From Caldifarciminota bacterium (GTDB taxonomy: Bacteria; Hydrothermota; 32-111; QNBC01): 12,349 nucleotides of DNA. Each line of letters opens with the position of its first letter. Positions within the stretch are counted from its first letter, which is position 1. The notes under the pieces are model-generated. The model did no database searches, was not told the DNA's origin, and worked only from the letters and a program-made list of their open reading frames with translations. This document shows positions 6,301-12,349 of the stretch, one piece after another. The stretch spans positions 1 to 12,349 of the forward strand of contig WFRF01000093.1 of the NCBI GenBank assembly GCA_015486655.1, written 5' to 3'. A program made the position numbers and the translations under genes.

Positions 6301-7128
6301 ATAGAATCTCTGCATGCCGAGGCAGACGCAAAAATTGAAAAAATCGAAATCGGAGACGACCTGCCTTACGGGACATTACAGAGAGTGAAAATTCTTGTTG
6401 CCCAGAAGAGAAATCTCCAGATAGGAGATAAAATGGCGGGAAGACACGGTAACAAGGGAGTTATTTCTCGTGTGGTTCCCATTGAAGACATGCCCTATTT
6501 ACCTGACGGAAGACCGGTGGACATTATTTTGAATCCTCTTGGGGTACCGTCAAGAATGAATGTGGGACAGATTCTGGAAACACACCTCGGTTGGGCGGGA
6601 AAAGTACTCGGTATTAAGTTTGCTACGCCTGTTTTCGAAGGTGCGGAAATAGAAGAAATAAAATCGTATTTGAAAAAGGCAAAACTGCCGGAAGACGGTA
6701 AGTTGCCTATATATGACGGATTAACCGGAGAACTTGTAGATGATAGAGTAACCGTAGGATACATTTATATGATGAAACTCATACATATGGTTGAGGACAA
6801 GATACATGCGCGTTCAACAGGTCCGTATTCCCTGATAACACAGCAACCTTTGGGTGGAAAAGCTCAATTCGGAGGCCAGCGTTTCGGGGAAATGGAGGTT
6901 TGGGCATTGGAAGCGTATGGAGCCGCTTACAGCTTACAGGAGATGCTAACGGTTAAATCTGATGATGTGCCGGGAAGAACAAAGCTCTATGAATCTATAA
7001 TCAAAGGGGAAAACTTCCCCGAACCGGGATTGCCGGCATCATTTAATGTTCTTCTGAAGGAGTTAAACGGTCTTGCAATTGATGTTGAATTGCGTAAGGA
7101 AGAACAGACTCAATCGGAGGAAAGATGA
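3328..7128 (+). CDS. rpoB: DNA-directed RNA polymerase subunit beta, 1266 aa
   Basis: Beta forms half of the active-site cleft of RNA polymerase. Conserved blocks run in order: ENGSFIINGVERIIINQIHR; the rifampicin region SQLSQFLEQINPLAELTHKR (461-480) plus RISALGPGGLTRETAGFEVR (481-500); CPIETPEGQNIGVI (511-524); GDKMAGRHGNKGVIS (1033-1047), with Lys1035 and Lys1043 matching E. coli Lys1065 and Lys1073; and near the end TQQPLGGKAQFGGQRFGEME and ESFNVLLKE-like SFNVLLKEL. A Lys/Glu-rich insertion at about 888-1005 matches the position of the E. coli beta-i9 insert, while the E. coli beta-i11 insert is absent, which mainly explains the shorter length (E. coli has 1342). The start is taken as TTG 3328, 6 bases after AAAGGAG; ATG 3340 is the alternative and would remove four residues. 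In the rifampicin cluster, Glu468 replaces the usual Asp (E. coli D516) and Ile470 replaces Asn518. The stop overlaps the rpoC start. Confidence 0.98.
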   Translation: MNNTMNNKRINFSKIGYSIPITNLLSVQLDSFREFLQQDVEPDKRKNKGLEAVLRKAFPIEDIYQRFILEYKSYRIGKPKYDYIEAQEKGVNYSVPLYLTIRLTINEQQGEKMVHRDTVEQEIYFGEVPMMTENGSFIINGVERIIINQIHRAPGLFFNESGTIGDQMLFTAQIIPYKGAWIELGINPKDIIYINLDRKKSFPITMLLKALGYETNEQILSLFFASEKVKLRIKEEDYSDSPLLGRIIAKDVFSEETGEIVEPAARRITPEVLFRLKSNNVKEVMLVDESENERDVSLIVNTLRKDAVADQEEAAKKIYFLLKGSTAANKEISLQYIENTYFDSTRYDLSEIGRYKINKKLGTSFKEQTLVKEDIINIIKYLLKLQKGDPDASTDDIDSLASRRVKRVGELLENQFSIALAKASKVIKEKMLLKDVETISPKELVNVRFISNIILNFFTTSQLSQFLEQINPLAELTHKRRISALGPGGLTRETAGFEVRDVHYSHYGRICPIETPEGQNIGVIVSLASLARVNHLGLIETPYRKVVKGRVTDEIHYLDADAEESVKIAQANAPLNKNGTFKDEHVLARWRGFFPRTTVDEISYMDVTPAQLVSIAATLIPFLEHDDANRALMGSNMQRQSVPLLRPEAPIVGTGMEKLVAEDSKAAIFARRAGKVVKVTSKEIVIEPDGIDENCFEVDKLDRYKLTFMKRTNQDTSIIQIPKVDEDEHVEAGQLLADGQSVDNGELALGRNVLVAFMPWYGYNFEDAIIISERLVRDDVFASVHIQEFEAEVRETKLGPEELTREIPNVSNEAVMYLDENGIVEVGTEVGPEDILVGKVSPKGESELTPEERLLRAIFKEKAADVRDTSLRVPPGVHGIVVKTQVLSRSSKSNRSKTKLKKEIEEIKKERDKEETKYRREAKHILISLLEGLTLKKDIKDKYGSTVLKAGQKIAKKHIDKWDLSSLVFEKGFVARKSDKVIGIVSRYNEIIESLHAEADAKIEKIEIGDDLPYGTLQRVKILVAQKRNLQIGDKMAGRHGNKGVISRVVPIEDMPYLPDGRPVDIILNPLGVPSRMNVGQILETHLGWAGKVLGIKFATPVFEGAEIEEIKSYLKKAKLPEDGKLPIYDGLTGELVDDRVTVGYIYMMKLIHMVEDKIHARSTGPYSLITQQPLGGKAQFGGQRFGEMEVWALEAYGAAYSLQEMLTVKSDDVPGRTKLYESIIKGENFPEPGLPASFNVLLKELNGLAIDVELRKEEQTQSEER

Positions 7129-10100
7129 ACTTAGAGTTTGGTAAAAGACCCATTTCACAAGGAGATTTCGATTATATCGCCCTCAGGCTTGCTTCTCCGG
7201 AAACAATTTTACAATGGTCGCACGGAGAGGTAAAAAAGCCGGAGACAATAAATTACAGAACGCAAAAACCTGAGAAGGGCGGACTTTTTTGTGAGAGGAT
7301 ATTCGGTCCTGTTAAGGATTATGAGTGTGCTTGCGGGAAATATAAACACGCAAAGTACAGAGGCATAATATGTGAGAAATGCGGTGTTGAGGTTACAACC
7401 AGCAAAGTGAGAAGAGAACGGATGGGACATATCACACTCGCTACTCCTGTTGCTCATATTTGGTTTTACAAAACATCCCCGAGCTACATTGCACAGGTTC
7501 TTAATATGCCCACAAAAAATCTCGTTCGTGTTTTGTACTATGATTCTTATGTTGTTACCGATTCCGGAAATACGGATATGAAAGTCGGTGATGTAATAAG
7601 AATATCAAAGTACAATGAATTGAAAGAGCAGGGTTTTGAATTTGAAGCGTTGATGGGTGGTGAAGGAATTAGAAAGCTTCTTGCGGATATCGATCTCGAT
7701 GAGTTAAGCGCGGAATTGGAAACGGAACTGAAGTTGGAAAATTCCATAGACAAGAAGAAGAAAATGCTGAAGAGGCTTCAGATTGTCGAAGCGTTCAGGA
7801 AATCCGGTAACAGACCGGAGTGGATGGTGCTCACTGTTTTACCGGTAATACCACCTGATTTAAGACCTCTGGTACCTTTGGAAGGCGGCAGATATGCAAC
7901 CAGTGACTTGAATGATCTGTACAGGCGTGTAATTACGAGGAACAACAGGCTTAAACATATGATGGAGATTAATACACCCGATCTGATTCTGAGAAACGAG
8001 AAACGCATGTTACAGGAAGCCGTGGATGCATTGATAGATAATTCCAGAAGAGTAAGACCCATTAAGCAGAGAAACGGGACACCTTTAAAATCCCTGTCTG
8101 ATAACCTTAAAGGAAAACAGGGTAGATTCAGGCAGAATTTGCTGGGTAAGAGGGTTGATTATTCAGCTCGTTCCGTTATTGCCGTCGGTCCGGAACTCAA
8201 GCTTTATCAGTGCGGATTACCTAAAATTATAGCACTTGAGATTTTTAAACCGTTTATTATAAGAAAACTTGAGGAAAAAAATTATGCTTCGAGCATCAAA
8301 GGAGCAAAAAAACTACTCGAAAAGAATGCCCCTGAGGTATGGGAAATTCTTGAGAGTGTTGTGAAAGATCATCCGATTTTGCTAAATAGGGCTCCCACAT
8401 TGCATAGGTTGGGAATCCAGGCGTTTCAACCGGTGCTTGTAGAAGGTAAGGCAATAAGACTGCATCCTCTGGTATGTGTTGCTTTTAATGCCGATTTTGA
8501 CGGAGACCAGATGGCTATCCATCTTCCGGTTTCCTTTGAAGCTCAGTTAGAAGCCAGCACACTTATGCTTTCTGCAAATAACTTGCTTAAACCTGCAAAC
8601 GGTGAACCTGTGGTTTCTCCCACACAAGATATTGTTCTCGGATGTTACTATTTAACAAAAGAGAAACCAAAATCAAAGGGAGAAGGCAAATATTTTGACG
8701 ATGTTAATGAGCTCCATTATGCTGTAGACACGGGAAATCTTGATATTCATGCGCGCATAAAATATAAATATGAAGGTAAGTTTGTCGACACAACAGCCGG
8801 CAGAGTATTCTTTAATGAAATTTTACCGGAAGAGATGAGGTTTATTAACAGATTACTCGATAAAAAAGCACTTGCCCAGATTGTCAAAGAAGCCTATTTT
8901 TCAATCGGCATCTATAAGACCGTGAAGCTCCTCGATAATATAAAAGAGATGGGATACAGATATGCTACGAAATCCGGTTTAACATTCGGAGTTGATGATA
9001 TAAAAGTTCCAGAAGTCAAGAAGAAGATTTTGAAAAAGGTGTTTGCGGAAGTCGATAATATCAATGACAGTTACAATAAGGGAATAATAACAGAGAAAGA
9101 ACGCTACAATATGATTATTGATAAATGGACTGACGCCACCAATAAAATTGCCAGCGAAATGGAAATGAATATGCAAAAAGATCGGGACGGTTTCAACCCG
9201 ATTTTTATGATGTGGAATTCCGGAGCAAGAGGAAGCGGAGATCAGGTTAAGCAGCTTGCCGGAATGCGTGGTTTGATACAGAGACCACAGAAAAAATTAA
9301 CGGGTAAAGAGATCATAGAGACTCCCATCATATCCAACTTTAAAGAGGGTATGACAGTGTTGGAGTATTTTATTTCAACACATGGTGCAAGAAAAGGACT
9401 GACCGACACTGCGCTTAAAACATCGGAAGCCGGCTACATGACGAGAAGACTCGTTGATGTTGCCCAGGATATTATTGTGACTGAAGAGGATTGCGGGACA
9501 ATTCTCGGTATCAAGAGAAGTGCTTTGGTTGAACCGGGCACGGGTAAGGTAATTGAAAGTCTTTCGGACAGAATCATGGGAAGGTATGCAGCCGAGGATG
9601 TTATTCACCCCATAACAAAAGAAGTTTTTGTTAAAGAGGACGAAGAGATTACCGAAGAAATTGCCAAAGCCATTGAAGAGAGCGGAATTGAAGAAGTTAA
9701 AATAAGATCGGTGCTCACATGCGAATCGAAGAGAGGCGTATGCAGGAAGTGTTACGGCAGAAATCTCGCTTCCGGCAAACTGGTCGAAGTAGGAGAAGCC
9801 GTGGGCGTAATGGCAGCACAAAGTATCGGAGAGCCCGGAACCCAGTTGACTCTCAGAACCTTCCATACGGGAGGAACTTCATCGAGAATTACGGAGCAGT
9901 CCACAATACATGCCCCATTTGACAGCAAAGTAAAATTGATAAAGGTCAGAAGCGTAGAGGATAAAGAAGGAAATATAGTTGTGACATCACGTGAAGGCAA
10001 AATTCGTTTCGTGTCGGACAACAAGGAAATTGAATACGATATACCTTACAGCGCAACGCTAAAAGTCAAGAACAATGAAAAGGTGAAAACCGGCGCATTC

Positions 10101-11198
10101 GTTTATGAGTGGGACCCGTACAATACATATATTGTCAATGAATACGAAGGTGTTGTGCATTTTGTGGACATTAAACCCAGGGTAACACTGAAAGAAGAGA
10201 TTACCGGAGGTAAAAAGAAATATAGGATCATTGAGCACAGGGAAAAAGTATTAATGCCTGAAATAGATATTTATGATGACAAGGGAGAGAAACTGGGTGG
10301 TTATGCACTGCCTCTCGGAGCATACCTTTTGGTGAAAGACGGACAGAAGATATATCCTGGTGAGAATATTGCACAATTATCAAAGGCCGCAGGTAAATCT
10401 ATTGATATTACCGGAGGTTTGCCGCGTGTTTCAGAACTGTTCGAAGCAAGAGTCCCGAAAGATTATGCTATTGTTAGTGATATTGATGGTATAGTAAGAT
10501 TCGGTGCATCAAGAAGAGGTGCGAGAAAGGTTATCATAGAAGGATTCGAAGGCGAAGAGAAGGAGTACAAAATACCCTATGGAAGACATCTCTATGTCCA
10601 TGACGGAGAGAGGATAAATGCAGGGGAAAAACTCTGTGAAGGTCCTATTAACCCTCATGACATATTGAGAATCAAGGGTGTTTTCAGCCTTGGTAATTAT
10701 CTTGTCAACGATGTTAAATCGGTTTATGCTTTTCAGGGTGTTAAGATAAACGACAAACACATTGAAACGATAATTAAGCAGATGCTTCAAAAGGTTAAAA
10801 TAATGAAAAGCGGGGATACGAGTTACATCGAAGGAATGCAGGTGGATAAGAAAAAAGTGGTTCGCGAGAACAGGGAGATTCTTAAAGAAGGCGGTACTCC
10901 GGCTGTATTTGAACCCGTTTTGTTGGGTATAACAAAAGCATCCATCTCATCCGAAAGTTTTATTTCCGCAGCATCCTTCCAGGAAACGACATCCGTACTC
11001 GCAAAGGCTGCTATTGAAGGTAGAGAAGACGAATTACTCGGAATTAAGGAAAACGTTGTCATGGGAAATTTGATTCCGGCGGGAACGGGCTTCAGAAAAT
11101 GGCAAAAAATTGCCAAGGAAATATTCAACGGAGAAAAAGAAGATATTGATGAAGATAACAATGCAAACATTGGAGGAAAAGAAGATGCCAACTCTTAA
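7125..11198 (+). CDS. rpoC: DNA-directed RNA polymerase subunit beta', 1357 aa
   Basis: Beta' carries the catalytic magnesium site of RNA polymerase. The N-terminal zinc site has C68, C70, C83 and C86 (DYECACGKYKHAKYRG... ICEKCG). The active site is NADFDGDQ at 455-462, with Asp457, Asp459 and Asp461. The second zinc site has C790, C866, C873 and C876. The bridge helix and first half of the trigger loop run through GEPGTQLTLRTFHTGG (902-917), including His914 (E. coli His936). The second half resumes at DITGGLPRVSELFEAR (1094-1109). The roughly 170 residues between are an SI3-type insertion. The protein ends in a short acidic, low-complexity tail after the conserved IPAGTGF block. ATG 7125 overlaps the rpoB stop as ATGA, with CGGAGG at 7115-7120 as ribosome binding site. 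The last codons overlap rpsL by 14 bases, and the tail's Gly-Gly codons are also the rpsL ribosome binding site. Confidence 0.98.
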   Translation: MNLEFGKRPISQGDFDYIALRLASPETILQWSHGEVKKPETINYRTQKPEKGGLFCERIFGPVKDYECACGKYKHAKYRGIICEKCGVEVTTSKVRRERMGHITLATPVAHIWFYKTSPSYIAQVLNMPTKNLVRVLYYDSYVVTDSGNTDMKVGDVIRISKYNELKEQGFEFEALMGGEGIRKLLADIDLDELSAELETELKLENSIDKKKKMLKRLQIVEAFRKSGNRPEWMVLTVLPVIPPDLRPLVPLEGGRYATSDLNDLYRRVITRNNRLKHMMEINTPDLILRNEKRMLQEAVDALIDNSRRVRPIKQRNGTPLKSLSDNLKGKQGRFRQNLLGKRVDYSARSVIAVGPELKLYQCGLPKIIALEIFKPFIIRKLEEKNYASSIKGAKKLLEKNAPEVWEILESVVKDHPILLNRAPTLHRLGIQAFQPVLVEGKAIRLHPLVCVAFNADFDGDQMAIHLPVSFEAQLEASTLMLSANNLLKPANGEPVVSPTQDIVLGCYYLTKEKPKSKGEGKYFDDVNELHYAVDTGNLDIHARIKYKYEGKFVDTTAGRVFFNEILPEEMRFINRLLDKKALAQIVKEAYFSIGIYKTVKLLDNIKEMGYRYATKSGLTFGVDDIKVPEVKKKILKKVFAEVDNINDSYNKGIITEKERYNMIIDKWTDATNKIASEMEMNMQKDRDGFNPIFMMWNSGARGSGDQVKQLAGMRGLIQRPQKKLTGKEIIETPIISNFKEGMTVLEYFISTHGARKGLTDTALKTSEAGYMTRRLVDVAQDIIVTEEDCGTILGIKRSALVEPGTGKVIESLSDRIMGRYAAEDVIHPITKEVFVKEDEEITEEIAKAIEESGIEEVKIRSVLTCESKRGVCRKCYGRNLASGKLVEVGEAVGVMAAQSIGEPGTQLTLRTFHTGGTSSRITEQSTIHAPFDSKVKLIKVRSVEDKEGNIVVTSREGKIRFVSDNKEIEYDIPYSATLKVKNNEKVKTGAFVYEWDPYNTYIVNEYEGVVHFVDIKPRVTLKEEITGGKKKYRIIEHREKVLMPEIDIYDDKGEKLGGYALPLGAYLLVKDGQKIYPGENIAQLSKAAGKSIDITGGLPRVSELFEARVPKDYAIVSDIDGIVRFGASRRGARKVIIEGFEGEEKEYKIPYGRHLYVHDGERINAGEKLCEGPINPHDILRIKGVFSLGNYLVNDVKSVYAFQGVKINDKHIETIIKQMLQKVKIMKSGDTSYIEGMQVDKKKVVRENREILKEGGTPAVFEPVLLGITKASISSESFISAASFQETTSVLAKAAIEGREDELLGIKENVVMGNLIPAGTGFRKWQKIAKEIFNGEKEDIDEDNNANIGGKEDANS
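11172..11176 (+). promoter_or_regulatory. rpsL ribosome binding site inside rpoC
   Basis: GGAGG within the last codons of rpoC lies 8 bases before ATG 11185 and fixes that start. A longer in-frame extension upstream (from TTG 11110) lies inside rpoC and lacks any S12 similarity. Confidence 0.75.
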
Positions 11199-11559
11199 TC
11201 AACTTGTCAGAAAAGGCAGAAAAAAAATTGTTAAGAAAAACAAGGTTCCAGCACTTCAGGGATGCCCTCAAAAGAGAGGTGTCTGTACAAGGGTTTATAC
11301 CACTACTCCGAAAAAGCCTAACTCTGCAATAAGAAAAGTCGCCAGGGTAAGACTTACAAATGGTTTTGAAGTAACAGCATATATCCCGGGAGAGGGACAC
11401 AACTTGCAGGAACATTCTATTGTAATGATCAGAGGTGGTAGGGTAAAGGATTTACCCGGTGTAAGATATCACATCATAAGAGGTGTACTTGACACAAGTG
11501 GTGTTGAAGGAAGAAAACAGGGAAGATCACTTTACGGAACCAAACGACCTAAGAAATAA
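11185..11559 (+). CDS. rpsL: Ribosomal protein S12 (uS12), 124 aa
   Basis: S12 sits at the decoding centre of the 30S subunit and controls accuracy. The start MPTLNQLVRKGR is the standard N-terminus, and the 124-residue length is normal. Both streptomycin-determining lysines are present: Lys43 in TTPKKPNSA and Lys88 in GGRVKDLPGVRYH, so a drug-sensitive S12 is expected. Asp89 in the same block is the residue that RimO methylthiolates in species with that enzyme. ATG 11185 lies inside rpoC and overlaps it by 14 bases in another frame. Translation of rpsL is therefore probably coupled to rpoC. In many genomes rpoC and rpsL are separated by an intergenic gap or an L7Ae-type gene; neither is present here. 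Confidence 0.98.
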   Translation: MPTLNQLVRKGRKKIVKKNKVPALQGCPQKRGVCTRVYTTTPKKPNSAIRKVARVRLTNGFEVTAYIPGEGHNLQEHSIVMIRGGRVKDLPGVRYHIIRGVLDTSGVEGRKQGRSLYGTKRPKK

Positions 11560-11571
11560 CGGAGGAAACGT

Positions 11572-12042
11572 ATGTCTAGACGTAAAAGAGCTACAAAGAG
11601 AGAAATTTCACCCGATTGGAAATACAACAGTGTTTTAGTCGCAAAATTTATAAATTCTCTTCTAAAGAAAGGGAAGAAAAGTGTAGCTGAAAAGATATTT
11701 TATGATATGATAGATGAAGTATCGAAAATTACGGGTGAGGATGGGTTAGATGTTTTCGAAAGGGCAGTTAATAATGTTAAACCGCTGCTGGAAGTAAAAC
11801 CGAGAAGAATCGGCGGTGCAACATATCAGGTGCCCATGGAAGTATCTCCCGAGAGAAAGGTGACACTTGCAATAAGATGGATTTTGACAGCTGCCAAAAA
11901 CAGGAATGAACGTGGAATGACAAAAAAATTAGCAGGTGAAATAGTTGCAGCGAGCAAAAAAGAGGGGTCCGCTTACAAGAAGAGAGAGGATACCCACAGA
12001 ATGGCAGAAGCTAACAAAGCATTTGCGCATTTCAGAGTATAA
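11572..12042 (+). CDS. rpsG: Ribosomal protein S7 (uS7), 156 aa
   Basis: S7 nucleates assembly of the 30S head and lies near the E site. Recognisable blocks are SRRKRATKREISPDWKYNS at the N-terminus, then VNNVKPLLEVKPRRIGGATY, QVPMEVSPERK, and the nearly invariant end KKREDTHRMAEANKAFAHFR. The length equals the common short form of the family. CGGAGG at 11560-11565 starts right after the rpsL stop and lies 6 bases before ATG. In E. coli, S7 represses its operon by binding the rpsL-rpsG gap; here that gap is only 12 bases, so the same operator cannot be present. Ends in TAA, 5 bases before fusA. Confidence 0.98.
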   Translation: MSRRKRATKREISPDWKYNSVLVAKFINSLLKKGKKSVAEKIFYDMIDEVSKITGEDGLDVFERAVNNVKPLLEVKPRRIGGATYQVPMEVSPERKVTLAIRWILTAAKNRNERGMTKKLAGEIVAASKKEGSAYKKREDTHRMAEANKAFAHFRV

Positions 12043-12047
12043 TTGCA

Positions 12048-12349
12048 ATGGATAGTGTTCCGATAACAAAGATAAGAAATATCGGTATAATGGCGCATAT
12101 CGATGCGGGGAAAACTACAACAACCGAAAGGATTCTCTATTATACCGGAAGAGTACATCAAATAGGCGAGGTTGATGACGGTGCCGCAACCATGGATTGG
12201 ATGGTACAGGAAAAAGAGCGCGGTATTACAATCACATCCGCTTCGACCTCTTGTTATTGGAAAGATCATAAGATTAACATAATTGATACTCCGGGCCATG
12301 TGGATTTTACCGTCGAGGTCGAGCGATCGCTTAGAATTCTTGATGGTGC
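12048..12349 (+). CDS. fusA: Elongation factor G, N-terminal 100 codons (3' end outside the window)
   Basis: EF-G is the GTPase that drives translocation and, with RRF, ribosome recycling. The visible part is the start of the G domain: KIRNIGIMAHIDAGKTTTTE contains the P-loop AHIDAGKT (16-23). Switch I follows in MVQEKERGITITSA with Thr61 of RGITIT. Switch II is DTPGHVDF (80-87) with the catalytic His84. The residues match ordinary elongation EF-G rather than a tetracycline-protection protein, although 100 residues cannot exclude a second EF-G type. ATG 12048 is the only reasonable start. Unlike the other protein genes whose starts are in the window, it has no clear ribosome binding site; the best match is a weak AGAG at 12034-12037. 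With a 5-base gap from rpsG, translation probably depends on coupling. Confidence 0.96.
   Translation, partial: MDSVPITKIRNIGIMAHIDAGKTTTTERILYYTGRVHQIGEVDDGAATMDWMVQEKERGITITSASTSCYWKDHKINIIDTPGHVDFTVEVERSLRILDG

Noticed and set aside
11110..11184. Longer N-terminus for S12 beginning at TTG 11110
   Set aside because: The extension lies within the end of rpoC in another frame and has no S12 similarity. ATG 11185 gives the standard MPTLNQLVRKGR start and has GGAGG at the right distance.
1..12349. A hidden accessory or undescribed system within the window
   Set aside because: Every stretch is accounted for by conserved translation, transcription or secretion genes and very short gaps. I see no unexplained gene, repeat array or mobile element.

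Overview
The window holds one uninterrupted, co-directional block of core gene-expression genes on the + strand: tuf (3' end only) - rpmG - tRNA-Trp - secE - nusG - rplK - rplA - rplJ - rplL - rpoB - rpoC - rpsL - rpsG - fusA (5' end only). It joins the classical secE-nusG / rplKAJL-rpoBC (beta) cluster directly to the str cluster (rpsL-rpsG-fusA). Every open frame on the minus strand that I checked is a shadow of a conserved gene. I see no mobile element, CRISPR array, phage gene or accessory gene.

Organism: a bacterium with moderately AT-rich DNA (roughly 40% GC by eye), frequent AGA/AGG and ATA codons, and strong GGAGG-type ribosome binding sites. Several features argue for a Gram-negative-type lineage rather than a Firmicute. 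RpoB carries a long charged insertion in the position of the E. coli beta-i9 insert, and RpoC carries an insertion of about 170 residues inside the trigger loop (the position of E. coli SI3). The E. coli-type beta-i11 insert is absent from RpoB. The wording of RpoB and RpoC looks closest to FCB-superphylum or deltaproteobacteria-like lineages, possibly an uncultured phylum. That placement is from memory and is low confidence.

Layout: 1-488 holds the EF-Tu C-terminus, zinc-type ribosomal protein L33 and tRNA-Trp. 507-1222 holds secE and nusG. 1238-3305 encodes the L11/L1 and L10/L12 stalk proteins. 3328-11198 encodes the RNA polymerase beta and beta' subunits, overlapping at ATGA. 11185-12349 encodes S12, S7 and the start of EF-G. 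No stretch without a gene exceeds about 25 bases, so there is no room between genes for the long leaders known in other bacteria (L10 leader, L1 operator, rplL-rpoB attenuator).

How the genes work together: the products are the transcribing enzyme (beta, beta'), its elongation and coupling factor NusG, the ribosomal GTPase-centre proteins (L11, L10, L12), the L1 stalk, decoding-site and head proteins of the 30S (S12, S7), the two elongation GTPases (EF-Tu, EF-G) and a SecYEG subunit. The close spacing suggests one long transcript with strong translational coupling. The only clearly unusual local signal is at the rpoB start: a TTG and an ATG start lie in an imperfect 12-base duplication and are also opposite arms of a perfect 9-bp inverted repeat right after the Shine-Dalgarno sequence. 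I found no undescribed system; this is an ordinary housekeeping region with a few details worth checking.
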